DNA of 64,000 nt from Anisodus tanguticus (Eukaryota; Streptophyta; Magnoliopsida; Solanales; Solanaceae). The notes under the pieces were generated by a model. The model saw only the letters and a list, made by a program, of their open reading frames with translations, did no database searches and was not told where the DNA came from. Made by a program: the position numbers and the translations under genes. Where the stretch lies: assembly GCA_034509755.1 (NCBI GenBank), contig CM067552.1, forward strand, positions 14,045,001 through 14,109,000, written 5' to 3'. Below, piece after piece: positions 32,793 to 43,500 of the stretch; position 1 is the first letter of the stretch; the number at the start of each line of letters is the position of its first letter.

Positions 32793-33905
32793 AAACAAAA
32801 ACAAACTCAGTGTAATCCAACAAAGTGGATCTGGGGATGGTAGGATGTACGCAGACCATACCTTCGTAGGATAGAGAGGATGTTTCTGATAGACCTTCGG
32901 CTCAAAAGAAAAATAGTCAACGCAGGATTGCAAGAAAAATAAGACAGTAACATATCACGATACAAGGCAAAGAAGCAACACATAGTATTACACACATAAA
33001 GAGTAGGGATCTACGTGATACCTAAAAATACTACTAGAAAAATGAGGAAAGGATATGAAGAGGCTAGCCCCCTACCTCTCCCGCACAATGTGATAAAAAC
33101 ATACTACCCATTAACCTTCTACCCTAATTCTCGACCTCTAAATCTTTCTATCTAATATCATGTACTCAATCAGTTGGAGTTGTACCATGTCCTGTCTAAT
33201 TACCTCCCCCAATTCTTCTCCGGCCTACCTCTCACATCTCCTAACTTGTGCATCTTCACACCTCCTCTTCACATGTCCGAACCATCTCAGTCACACTTCC
33301 CTTATCTCATATTATCCTCCACAGAGGTCACTCCGACCTTGTCCCATATAACTTCATTCCTAATCATATCTCTCCTAGTATGACCACCCATCCATCTGAA
33401 CATGCTCATCTCCGCTACCTTCATCTTCTAAACATGGACATTCTTGACTGCCCAACATTCTACCCCATACAACAATGCTGGTCTAACCACCATTCTGTAG
33501 AACTTACCTTTTAGCCTTGGTGACACCTTATCACACAGCACCCCAGAGGCAAGCCTCCATTTCATCCATCCTGCTCCAATACGGTGTGTGACATCATCGT
33601 CAATCTCCCCATCACCTTGTATAATGGATCCAAGATACTTGAAGTTTCCTCTTTTAGGTATAGCTTGTGTCTGGATCTTTACTTCCACATCTGCCTCCTG
33701 CATCACATCACTGAACTTACACTCTATATACTTTGTCTTCGTCCTGCTCAACCTAAAACCTTTTGACTCTAAGGTTGAACTCTAGACTTCCAGCCTATCG
33801 TTAACTTCACTGCACGTCTCATCAATCAAAACTATGTCATCTGCAAATAACATACACCACAACACCTCCTCTTGGAATAAGGATTTATTAACATGGAATA
33901 AGGGT
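32793..33905 (-). mobile_element. RTE-A, 5'-truncated RTE LINE nested in RTE-B (1113 bp)
   Basis: The flanks TTATGTTGACTAAATGC (32776-32792) and TTATGCTGACTAAACGC (33906-33922) make a 17-bp duplication with two mismatches. The minus strand starts near the catalytic FADD-like region (degraded), then 33428-33751 encodes MSRTKTKYIECKFSDVM, KYLGSIIQGDGEIDDDVTHR and GVECWAVKN. A 3' UTR and the shared RTE/SINE tail (32800-32945) follow. RTE-A and RTE-B are clearly different subfamilies. Confidence 0.87.
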
Positions 33906-33922
33906 TTATGCTGACTAAACGC

Positions 33923-36080
33923 GCAACACATATATTTAGTCTTACATCTATTTATCCTAAAACTCTTATTCTTTAGACTGCTTCTCCATAATTTAAGCTT
34001 TTGGTTGATATCCGTGTTGGTTTAATCAATTAGCAAAATATCGTCAACAAACAAGATACAAATGGGACTTCATCTAGTATTGTATTGATTAGCTCATCGA
34101 TAACTAGGATAAACAAGTACAGGCTCAATGTTGATCCCTGTTGTGAACTCATGGACCATGGTTATGGAACCTTTGTATCTCCCACTATTGTTCTCACATT
34201 AGTGACGCCTCCTTCATACATGTCATTCAATAGTATTTGCATGTTTAACATGAATCCTCTCTTCTACAATGATTTATCAGTTAGTTAGCAAAAAACAAAA
34301 CATGAATCCTTCAACACCCACCAAAAGACGTTTCTTGGTACCCAATCATTTGCCTTCTTCATGTTAATAAACACAATGTGTGAATCTTTTTTCCTCTCTC
34401 GATAAATTTTCATCAATCTTCTTAGCAAGAATATAGCCTCTATTATAGATCTCCCATGAATAAACCCAAACTGATTTTTTTGTCACTCTTGTAGTGTCAA
34501 TATGTTGTTCTATCACTCCTTACAGAGTTTCATCATATGACTCTAAAGTTTAATGTCGTGATACTTCATACAACTTTGAATATTTCCTCTATTCTTATAA
34601 AATAAAATCAAGTTACTCTACCACGTTTTAGTATAGCATTAAAATCCTTGGTAAGTTATCCCACTCCAACCTCTGAGCTACTCCCATACCTTTATGGGCA
34701 TACCATCGGGACCACACACTTTTCTAATCCTCATATTTTTCATGGCATCTTTTACCTTTTTGGCCTACTTCTATAAGTGTGGCTAATGTTTATATGGTGC
34801 AAAAATATATTGAGATCCGAAATGTTATTATCATAGTTGGAGTTGAACAATTGATCAAAATAGCATCTCTCTCATTGATCTTATTGCCTCCTATCAACAC
34901 TTGTTTAGAATCGTCTTTAATCGCTTTACCTGGTTTAAGTCCTTACTCCTCTTTTCTCTCAGCCATGCTAGTTTAAACATTTTATTCTACCATTCTCGTG
35001 TCCCTAACTTTGGTACAATCCATCTAGGGCTTTCCCTCATTTTTTATTAATAACCTTCTTAACCTTAACTTCCCTCTTAGCTCTCTTATACTATTCAATG
35101 ACTTCTTTTCTTTTGCTTCTGGTAACTTCCTATAAAACTTTCTTTTAGCTCTAATAACTCTTTCCATCTCCTCATACTACCACTAGGATCTTGTGGTCGA
35201 AGTCCTAACTTTAGACTCGCCTAACACTTCATTTGCTACTTCCTTAATACAATCGGACATTTCCTTCAATTGGATGTCGACGCCCCCCTATAAGTCAATG
35301 CTCCCTCCTATAGTATTTCTTGAAACTAATTGGTTAGCGCTCTTTAATTCCAACCACCAACATGTGGTTCTATCACGTATTCTAGCAAGGATAAAGTCTA
35401 TTTGACTATGATTACCCTACTATTAAATGTTATCAGGTGAGAATATCCCTTTTTACAATGTGTTAGCTACAACTAAACCATAACCTGCAAACTCAAGACT
35501 ACCCTTTCCTTCATCACCCCCAGTACCATAACTATATCCCCCCGTACAATTCTACATTTTTAGAATCGTCACAATCTTTACCTACATGAGCATTTAAATC
35601 TCCACCACCAACAATCTACAACAACAACATACCCAGTGTAATCTCACGAGTGTTAGCTACAACTAAACCATAAGTGCTTGAATTTGCTTGAACAGGTATC
35701 CACATCTTCCCAAGTTTTAGTTTTAGCTTCATCATCTAATCCTATTTGCGGAGCATAGGCACTAATGACATTAATTGTCTCATTTATGCATGCAAGACTT
35801 AATGAGATAATCATATCCCCAACAAGCTTTACCTTTAGTCATCTACGACCTTAATCATTAAGTCCTGGTTCTACAATAATTCCCACCCCATTACTGTTTT
35901 CTCTATGACACAGTACCATAATTTATAATTCGTGTGTTGCCATCTCTCTAACCTTTTGCCCTGTCCATTTAATTTCCTGTAATTATGCAATATCAGCTCT
36001 CCTTTTTAAAGTATTTACTAACTCCATCGACTTTCCAATCAAAAAGCCTATGTTCCAGCTTTCTACCCAAATTCGACTCT
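33923..36080 (-). pseudogene. RTE-B endonuclease and reverse transcriptase, degraded
   Basis: Translated with many stops, the minus strand shows ADIAYLQEIKWTGQKV and ISAYAPQIGLDDEAK (apurinic-type endonuclease, with the catalytic QE and SAYAPQ motifs) at about 36000-35650. RGYILAKKIDENLSRERKK and VFINMKKANDWVPRNVF (reverse transcriptase) lie near 34450-34300. The endonuclease nicks the target and the reverse transcriptase primes from the nick. No intact frame longer than about 70 codons remains. Confidence 0.8.
35617..35655 (+). repeat. Short RTE/SINE tail fragment
   Basis: ACAACAACAACATACCCAGT followed by GTAATCTCAC is the tail shared by RTE LINEs and related SINEs. The phrase TGTTAGCTACAACTAAACCA occurs on its right (35651) and also at 35461, so a small rearrangement has duplicated local sequence. 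Confidence 0.6.
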
Positions 36081-36129
36081 CTTGGACTAGCTTTTCTACC
36101 CTCATCCGTCTATGACTGCGGAAACCCTT

Positions 36130-36370
36130 CCGTATTTTGCATCACATCCAGGATGTGGCGATACTAGCTTCTTTACCTACATTTGCCATGATGTGGGACC
36201 CTTTCCTATTTTGCACCACATCAGAGTGTTGATGTGGCAGGACTAACCTCTTTACTCATACCCACCACTAATGCGGGAAGCCTAGCTCATACTCCGTCAC
36301 ATCCAAGTGGCAATGTGACGGAACCACTAGCTTATTTTTCATCACATCCAGGTGGCGATGTAACACGTGC
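36130..36370 (-). repeat. RTE-B 5' UTR tandem repeats
   Basis: Four degenerate copies of a unit containing CATCACATCCAGGTGGCGATG occur near 36137, 36212, 36292 and 36338. Several of them are palindromic (CCGTCACATCC ... GTGACGG). They lie upstream of the endonuclease and may act in the LINE promoter; that is inference. Confidence 0.65.
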
Positions 36371-36640
36371 CTTTGATGAGTATGTCCTAATGATACTATT
36401 GTGAGGATTCATCATGAACTGGCTTTTTAAGCTAGCTCTCAGCCTACAACAACCCTCTATTCGGGCTTGGGACCGACAATGTAAGCAAGCTCACACACTA
36501 CGATTATTATGCTCACATACTTTTGCTCTGAAGTAGCACACTCAAACTCATAGGAAGTCTTTCATATCTGTGTGAGTATCTAGAAAGTAGAGAATATAAG
36601 GAGGCACAAAACAGTGTTATCAAACATAAAGATTTATAAC

Positions 36641-36856
36641 CTGACGAAGACCTTTAGAGTTGAAAGGAGACTGTCGAACAATCCTGTGGGTTCCTTTCTC
36701 CCCAGACAGGTAACCATATGCATACCGGCCTTCAATTTTAATAGTGGCCGACTTGATCCCAGCTTGTTCTCCCACAGACTTCTCAACAACTTTTTTTTTA
36801 TAGCGCTGCTTTTCTCCCCATCTCACATACATCCTGAGGAGCATATCAGCCCAATC
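36641..36856 (-). CDS. PRFB1: PRFB1 SPF exon
   Basis: 216 bp, exactly 72 codons, phase 0 at both ends, with acceptor TGCAG and donor GT. DWADMLLRMYVRWGEKQRY, GIKSATIKIEGRYAYGYL and GTHRIVRQSPFNSKGLRQ are typical of RF2. SPF (36662-36670) is the RF2 tripeptide that reads UGA/UAA, so the protein is RF2 and not RF1. No stop in this exon. Confidence 0.94.
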
Positions 36857-37483
36857 CTGCACTGGAATTAATCAAAAATATTCTATGTAAAAGAGGTAAT
36901 GAAAATTGTGACAGACTGATTTCTCAAGTTTTAAAGACTTGAAAACTTTCTGATAAAACAGGACTAGTAGAGAATAGATGGACCAACCTGTAATGAGAAA
37001 AGGCAGGATAAGGTTTCAAAGCAAAAAATACAAATTGTTAGAGAGCTTCAATCATGTCTACTCCACACCATATCTTATTGTTATTAATTTTTTATAAGCG
37101 ATGAGAAATAAATAATAATATAAGTCATATCATGTTTTATTTGAGAACCTCCCTCATGATCAAACTGCATCTCTAAAACATTTAAAATCATCTGTTCGAC
37201 CATATAGAAAGGATTTTACACAGAAAAGACATATTGAGTTGAAATCTATATGGACAGTGATAGTTAATGCTCACAGCAAAGAATGAATTTCTACAGCATT
37301 ATCATGATCAGCTAAGATTAATAACACTGCCACGTAGCAGAAAGTATGGAAAACTGTCTCACTGCCTCAGGTGAAAAACTGTGATGATATTCATGTAATC
37401 ATCCGGGTCAATATGCACAAACATTCACACTTGCCTGTCCTGAAATCAATAGCCCTAGCCCCTAGCTACAGATCCAGCATTAC

Positions 37484-37687
37484 CTGTGCATCAGTGCCAC
37501 CCGCACCAGCTGTGATAGTAATCACAGCAGCTTCTTTATCATAGGGGCCTGAAAGAAGTTGAGTCAACTCAAAACGATCCAGTGCCTTGTTCAATTCCTT
37601 TATGATACCAGAGGCCTCTTGAAGAAGCGCTGAATCAATTGAGTCCATCTCCTCAGTGAGCTTAATAATTGTTTCTGCATCATCAGC
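37484..37687 (-). CDS. PRFB1: PRFB1 exon
   Basis: 204 bp, 68 codons, phase 0 at both ends. ETIIKLTEEMDSIDSALL, KALDRFELTQLLSGPYD and ITAGAGGTDAQ match RF2 domain 1 and the start of domain 2. It joins DAQ to DWADML of the next exon without a frame change. Acceptor CACAG and donor GTAATG are canonical. No stop in this exon. Confidence 0.94.
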
Positions 37688-37773
37688 CTGTGGAAGTGTG
37701 AATTGCTGTCATACTGACACTGTGATGAATAAAAATGCAAACAAGTGCTGAGATATCTGAGATTATTTCGAGG

Positions 37774-38210
37774 TGTAAAGAATGGATCTTGATCCTAACT
37801 CAACCCCAAAAGCTAGTGTTGAGAATATAATCAAATATTAAAAATGTGTTCTATCTGAAGCTATTAGATAGAACACACTTTTAATATTTGATTATATTTT
37901 CAACAGCTAGCTTGTAGGGTGAGTATTGTTCAAGTCCATACAAGAAGTCCATGTTCCCATTCCATTACCGATGTGGGACTCTTAACACTCCCCGCACGCC
38001 CAGACCTCGTTAACTGGACCATGGTTTAATATAATTTGGGGGCCCAACATCGGTGAACAAAGGATTGGAATGGGTCTGCCTCTGATACTAGGTAAATAAT
38101 GGATCTTGGGCCTAACTCAACCCCAAAAGCTAGCTTGTAGGGTGAGGATTGTTCAAGTCCATATAAGGAGTCCATGTTCCCATTCCATTTCCGATGTGGG
38201 ACTCTTAACA
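37774..38210 (-). mobile_element. TRIM (terminal-repeat retrotransposon in miniature), 437 bp
   Basis: The LTRs (37774-37987 and 38091-38210) enclose about 100 bp, with a perfect 5-bp duplication CGAGG at 37769-37773 and 38211-38215. Reading the minus strand, the 5' LTR is followed by GTATCAGAGGCAGACCC (a tRNA-Met-type primer-binding site), and the 3' LTR is preceded by GCGTGCGGGGA (polypurine). No coding capacity. It lies in the PRFB1 intron between 38692 and 37687. The left LTR is longer because of a nested MITE. Confidence 0.92.
37817..37905. mobile_element. Foldback MITE (89 bp) inside the TRIM LTR
   Basis: Two 40-nt arms, complementary except at two positions, enclose the 9-nt loop GAAGCTATT. 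The ends are TGTTGA and TCAACA. GCTAG is duplicated at 37812-37816 and 37906-37910. Removing 94 bases (element plus one duplication) makes this LTR 120 bp, exactly the length of the other LTR. Confidence 0.94.
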
Positions 38211-38691
38211 CGAGGAATACGCGAAAATTCTAGAAAAGCCACAAACACATAAAAGCTTTGCAAATTTTTTGTTTGCGCATCAAAGGGAACCAAGAAAAAC
38301 TGTTTTGATTTTTTTTTATCTTTCAAATGGACATCTGTCCACTATATTATCTTCCTCTTTAATTTTTAATTTACATTCCAAACTTTGGACAGAAACAAGA
38401 AGGTATTAATGGGAAATGAAGGAGATTCCAGAAGAATAAGATTGGAAACCACTGGATTCTTAAATGTCCTTGAACTATTCATTAACCATTTACTTTTTTC
38501 TTTATCAAGACCATTCATTAACCATTTACTGCCAAGACAAATCAAAGTTAAAGTTGACATGTGTCTCGTAAGATAAAGTAGTTCAAAGATGCTTCAGCAA
38601 AAACGGAAAATGAGTTTTAATGTAAACAAAAAACAACTTAGAACCAGTGGTTTCTTCTCTCCATCTCTCTTTGGGGGGAAAGTGTAGGTAC

Positions 38692-38912
38692 CTGTGCCTT
38701 GAAGTCATGGAGAAGCTTTAATTTGTCTTTGCAATCAGTTAAAGCCTGAAGTGTTTCCTGAGCTTTAGCATGATTATCCCAGAGAGAGCTATCAGCTGCA
38801 GCTTCTTCTAAAGCACCAATATCTTCCTGTAATTACTTTAGACCAGCACCACTTCTGATCTTCTCAACACGCTCTAAGACAGTCTCTACATCCTTCCTTA
38901 AAGTATAGAAAT
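38692..38912 (-). CDS. PRFB1: PRFB1 exon (contains a premature TAA)
   Basis: 221 bp: two bases completing a codon, then 73 codons. FYTLRKDVETVLERVEKI, a TAA at 38833-38835 after GAGLK, then LQEDIGALEEAAADSSLW, KAQETLQALTDCKDKLKLL and DFKAQ. In relatives the TAA position is glutamine, so CAA to TAA is the simplest change. Acceptor CCACAG and donor GTACCT are canonical. The codon split at the start implies one more exon upstream, not located. Confidence 0.88.
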
Positions 38913-39327
38913 CTGTGGACAAATAAAACAGTAACAACACTCCAACTTCATACATTTTAAACAACATATAAAGACCCAAATATGCAGAAGATTTCTCAAA
39001 GATTTTAAGCGCTACCCAGAAAATTGTGACTGTAGAAGACTAGAAGCTACTTTCCATCCACAACTTTGAACTTCGACTTTCTAGAAAAGTGAATTTCATT
39101 CAAAGATGACTAAAAAGAGTCCCTTCCCTACACGTGATATCAGAAGCACTGCTTTTAAAATTGAAAAGCGCAACGAAGTGATAAAGGTCCATGCAGCTTG
39201 AAGCGAAGAATGAGAAGTGAAGCGCATGCTTCTTTGAAGACAAGCGCACAAATGTTAGAAACTAAAAAAATACAAAACATTTATAAATTTAGTACTACAA
39301 TAATCAAATTGCAATCAAAATAATTTA
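38913..39327 (-). other. PRFB1 upstream intron sequence
   Basis: AT-rich non-coding sequence upstream of the 38692-38912 exon. GCGC-containing words (GAAGCGCATGCTTC) occur near 39200-39250. No exon or defined element found. Confidence 0.5.
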
Positions 39328-40052
39328 TTTTAACATCCAATATACAATAATGTAACATAATCCAACCCTCGAAATTGAGATTCAAAGAACCAATTGCTTT
39401 TTGTTTGGATCACTATGCAAGTCGTTGTTTGAAGTGCACACTTTGTTGAAGCGCATGATTTCACCTATGAAACGATAACCCCTCACTTTGCATCGTTTCA
39501 TCTCTTTAACTGAAGAAGCAATGGCATTTAATAACTCTGTTCAGAAGGAAAGTTCCCTTGGAATTATTTTGTTTCCTAGAAAGGTAACAAAAAGCTCCAA
39601 GAGAACTTTTTAACTTTCATTTATATAATAAAAACCAAGGTTTTTAAAAAATAAAATAACCTAGTGGTATAACTCCTTACTAGCAAAAATATGGATGGTT
39701 CACTTGGAATTTACAAAAAAAATACAATAAAACCAGTAAGGTACATCCATATGCCAAACTATAGATATCCGACCTATCAAAAACAAGGAAATCACAGATT
39801 TGACTCTCCATTATTCCTCTCCATCTCCTCAAATCTGGTTCTTTCAGCATCAACAGCTCCACCCGGACACATATCCGTTTTCCCATCCTCACCAATCGTG
39901 ACCCCCCCCTCCCAACAACCTTGATAATATTAATGTCTGACATCTTCTCTGTTATAAAGGAGCCCCAGCATCATAGATTTAACACCCCCTATGCCACCAC
40001 CTTCATATTAATTTTCTTAAGGTCCCATGCGTTCCATTTCTTTCGAATAGTT
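39328..40052. repeat. Host segment X, copy A
   Basis: The segment from TTTAACATCCAATATAC to the border of E6 occurs again as 43328-43500 plus 55073-55630. The copies differ by scattered substitutions (for example GAAGAAGCAATGG against GAAGAAGTAATGG). No gene is recognised. Copy A is broken on its right by E6. The E6 target site is empty in copy B. Confidence 0.9.
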
Positions 40053-40366
40053 TGAAAGAAATAATTCCTTCATTATTTTCATTGATTGAAAGATTATATA
40101 TACAATTTACATATTTCCATAATAGGAGAATCATATTCCTATTCTACTCCTAAAATCTTATTCCACTTGGACACTAACTATATAATTATGGTAATACAAA
40201 TATTATGGTAAGTGTACAATACTAATTACACCACAACATTACCTAAACTAGGAGACTAAAACCTTACCTAAACTATATACCATATACACGGTATTACAAC
40301 AAAACCGAGAGCCAAATATACATAATATACACATGTATATTGTGTGTATATTATGTATATTTAACA
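40053..40366 (-). repeat. E6 3' LTR (314 bp)
   Basis: Element strand TGTTAAATA ... TTTCTTTCA. The polypurine tract GCGGGGG precedes it. It matches the E7 LTR (61602-61945) in its 3' half, while its 5' half differs by AT-rich expansions such as a TATACACACAATATAC region. Confidence 0.85.
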
Positions 40367-41894
40367 CACCCCCGCAGTCATAGCGGGCGGTCTTCGAACG
40401 CTGAGACTGTCCCTAAAATCTTCAAAAAGGACAGAGGGAGTCTCCTTTGTAAAGATGTCGGCAATTTGATACCTGGACGGGACATGGCAGACGCGAACTT
40501 GACCACGAGCAACCTTTTCGCGAACAAAGTGAATGTCCATCTCGATATGTTTAGTGCGCTGGTGCTGAACCGGATTACCCGATAGATAGATGACACTAAT
40601 ATTATCATAATAAACCAAGGTCGCTTTCTAGATAGGACAATGAAGCTCTAACAGCAAAATTCATAACCAACAGGATTCAGAGACCACATTAACTAACCCT
40701 CGATACTCAGCCTCGGCACTGGAACGGGACAAAGTCGACTGACGTTTCGCAGACCAGGAGACCAAGTTATTACCAAGAAACATGCAATAGCCAGGCGTAT
40801 ACCGTCTGGTGTCCGAACAACCACCCCAATCAACATCTGTATACGAGACAAGTGTTGCCGTTGATGAAGGATATAAATGCCAGCCATAGTCAAGCGTACC
40901 CTGAATATACCGAAGGATGCATTTGAGCATATTCATGTGCTCAACTCTGGGATCATGCATAAACAAACACACATGCTATACGACATACGTAATATTTGGT
41001 CTCGTGAATGTAAGATACTAAAGGACCCCTGCAAGACTGCGATAGCGGGTCGGATCCTCGTATGGTGCGCCGACCGCAACCCCAAGTTTAGGCTTAGTAT
41101 CAACTGGAGTGGAAGTGGACTTACAGGATGACATCCCAGCCTCTCAATGATCTCAGTTGCATACTTCCGATGGGATAAGAACAACCCACCTGCATGACGA
41201 GTGACATCAATCCCCAAAAAATAACTCAAGGGCCCCAAGTCTTTCATAGCAAACTCAGATGTGAGCATTGTCATGATAGACTGGCGTAAGGCATTGGTAG
41301 AGGCAGTCAAAATAATATCATCCACATATAACAATATATAGGCCAAGGACGAACCATGACGATATATGAACAAGGAATTATCCGACCTGCTGTGAATGAA
41401 CCCAATAGTCAAAACATAGTCGGCAAACCTCTTATACCAGGCCCGTGGAGACTGCTTAAGCCCATATATGGATTTCTTTAACAAACATACATGATGAGGA
41501 TGTTTGGGATCCCTAAATCCAAAGGCTGATGTATGTAGACTGTTTCTTTGAGATCACCATGTAGGAAAGCATTCTTCACATCTAACAGATAAATAGGTCA
41601 TGCTTTCGAAAGAGTCAAGCTGAGTACAGTGCGAATGGTAGCCGACTTGACCACTGGACTAAACGTCTCCCCACAATCCACACTAACCTACTAAGTCTTA
41701 CCATCACCCACAAGTCGAGCCTTATGCCATGCAAACGAACCGTCTGAATTGTTCTTATGAGCAAAAATCCACATAGACCTAATAATATTAATACCAGATG
41801 GACGGGGCACCAACTCCCACACCTTATTATCAATAAGAGCATTATATTCATCGGTCATAGCAATTTTCCAATTCGGGTCATTTAATGCGGACAC
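40361..41894 (-). pseudogene. E6 reverse transcriptase and RNase H, frameshifted
   Basis: 41691-41894 has ALNDPNWKIAMTDEYNALI and RSMWIFAHK; 40933-41484 has YGLKQSPRAWYKRF, the intact catalytic ILLYVDDIILTA and LGIDVTRHAGGLFLS. 40661-40972 has YTDVDWGGCSDTRR and SRSSAEAEYRG, and 40361-40618 has VYYDNISVIYLS and DIFTKETPSVLF. Frame changes near 40950, 40640 and 41490 interrupt it. Confidence 0.87.
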
Positions 41895-41926
41895 AGGTTT
41901 ACGAAGTAAGAGTGATTTAAGAGCAT

Positions 41927-42745
41927 TTAAATGTAAATTAAAATGCCTTTTAGGTTTAAAAATACCCCGTTGACTACGAGTGACTGGTCTATGACTCGGG
42001 GAAGAAGTGGGCGGAATTTAGGAATTTGCTTGACTCGGTACGGACTGGCCAGCAGGCAATGGGCCTGCTGGCCCAATTCGGGAAGCAGAGGAACTGGACA
42101 TGTTCCAGTATTGGGCTGGACTGGCTCAATTGCTGAAACTGGCCCAGTGAAAAAACTAGGCATAGGGGGCTGTGACGAACCACAATTAGAGGATAAATCA
42201 AAACATTTGTAACCACGATGATTAGACGGAACCCCCAAAAACACACATGGAGTAGACCAGGCCTGAAGTTTGTTAATTGTGGTGGACGGAAATAACAGAT
42301 AACATAAGCACCCAAAGACCCTAAGATGTGAATACGAAAGAATCTTATTATATAAAATATGAAGGGGAAGGAATATGTCAAACCTTTGGAAGGAAGAACA
42401 TTTAGGAGATATGTAGTATTTGTAGAGCATGATGCCAAAAAGACTGGGTACAGAAGCATGAATCAATAAAGTGCGGACAATGTTATTAATGGTACGAATT
42501 TTGCGTTCGGCTTTTCCATTTTGTGAAGACGTATGAGGGCAAGAAAAATGAAAATTGATCCCATTAGTGGCACAAAATTCCCAAAATACCCCGTTGTCAT
42601 ATTCTCTGCCATTATCACATTGAATATTTTGTATTTCTTGTTCGAATTGTGTTCTAATTAAATCTCTAAATTTTACGAAGATGGAAAAAACTTGAAATTT
42701 TTTCGCTATCGCAAAAGTCCATAAAAATTTAGAATAATCATCCAA
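41927..42745 (-). pseudogene. E6 integrase core and C-terminus
   Basis: The 272-codon frame begins MDDYSKFLWTFAIAKKF and holds IQCDNGREYDNGVFWEF, CPHTSSQNGKAERKIRTI and VFLGVPSNHRGYKCF. The catalytic aspartate (CDNG) and glutamate (KAERK) are present. The first aspartate lies upstream in another frame. A serine/proline linker follows. Confidence 0.87.
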
Positions 42746-42847
42746 AAAAAAGAATATAATATCGATGACTCAGAGAACTAAGAACAGGATATGTCCATAA
42801 GTCGCTATGAATAATATCAAATGGTTTTAACGTATGAGAAGTAGAGT

Positions 42848-43327
42848 CTAGAAACGGCAACCTAACAATTTTCCGAAAGAACAAGAATGACAATTCGGAG
42901 TACTACGCGTACCCTTACACGAAATAAAATTATTTTTAACTAAGAAAGACAAAATAGACGACCCCGGATGACCAAGACGAGCATGCCACAAAGAAGGAGC
43001 AAGGGTTGCAAATGCTGACGACAAGGCTTGACTCGATAGACCGGAACTTGGCGTGATAGGATAAAGATCTCCCCTACTATCACACCTCATGAGAGGACTC
43101 CTTGTCTTGAAATCCTTCACAGAGAAACCAAATGGATCAAATTCAATAGAAACGGAATTGTCAGTGGTGAACTTACGGACAGACACTAAGTTTTTAATCA
43201 ATTTGGGGGCATGTAGGGTATTTTTCAAGATAAGGGGTAGATGGGGAGGAGACAAAGTTTTATGACCATAACCACGAATTAGAATAGAATTACCATTACC
43301 AACAATGATGCCACGAGAAGCGCTTGG
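42848..43327 (-). pseudogene. E6 protease C-terminal part and integrase zinc-binding region (truncated)
   Basis: LIKNLVSVRKFTTDNSVS, FDPFGFSVKDFKTR, WHARLGHPGSSILSFL and CHSCSFGKLLG are the segment between protease and integrase. The frame runs into host sequence at 43327, so the D-T-G active site is lost. Confidence 0.83.
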
Positions 43328-43500
43328 TTTTTAACATCCAATATACAATAATGTAACATAATCCAACCCTCGGAATTGAGATTCAAAGAACCAATTGCTT
43401 TTTGTTTGGATCACTATGCAAGTAATTGTTTGAAGTGCACACTTCGTTAAAGCGCATGGTTTCACCTATGAAACGATAACCCCTCACTTTGCATCATTTC
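43328..43500. repeat. Host segment X, copy B, left part
   Basis: This repeats 39328-39497 with a few substitutions. It is cut at 43500 by the insertion of E4; the rest of the segment resumes at 55073. Confidence 0.92.

Larger units (their letters stand above)
28532..36490 (-). mobile_element. RTE-type LINE (RTE-B) carrying three nested insertions
   Basis: On the minus strand, a repeat-bearing 5' UTR (about 36130-36490), an endonuclease (about 36080-35640) and reverse transcriptase (35500-33923 and 32775-32370) lead to a 3' end at 28532 with a CAA/TTG-type tail. Inside lie a MULE MITE (28682-29164), a solo gypsy LTR (29450-32358) and a second RTE (32793-33905), each with its own target duplication. 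Removing these leaves about 3.4 kb, the normal size of a plant RTE. Stops occur throughout the coding sequence. Confidence 0.85.
16450..38912 (-). pseudogene. PRFB1: Peptide chain release factor 2 (plastid-type), probable decayed copy
   Basis: Five exons on the minus strand join in frame with GT-AG introns: 38692-38912, 37484-37687, 36641-36856, 17331-17517 and 16450-16754. The protein matches bacterial-type RF2, which releases the finished peptide at UGA and UAA codons. It has SPF (stop recognition) at 36662-36670 and GGQ (peptidyl-tRNA hydrolysis) at 17401-17409. In Arabidopsis the plastid member is PrfB1/HCF109. In-frame TAA codons occur at 38833-38835 and 16654-16656. The conserved arginine of the ERSQ motif is methionine (16747-16749), and an arginine two residues before the CTEE motif is histidine (17338-17340). 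The fourth intron is 19.1 kb. The 5' exon with the transit peptide was not found. Sequencing errors at both stops would be the alternative explanation. Confidence 0.85.
40053..43327 (-). mobile_element. Ty1/copia (Ale-like) element E6, 5'-truncated
   Basis: The 3' LTR (40053-40366), RNase H, reverse transcriptase, integrase and part of the protease are present. Gag, the primer-binding site and the 5' LTR are missing. The break falls inside the protease region (just after the expected IIVGNGN motif), where host segment X copy B begins. The LTR is related to that of E7. Several stops and frame changes are present. Confidence 0.9.

Noticed and set aside
33160..33785. Overlapping plus-strand frames of 60-90 codons
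   Set aside because: They lie antisense to RTE-A, whose minus strand has clear reverse transcriptase motifs.
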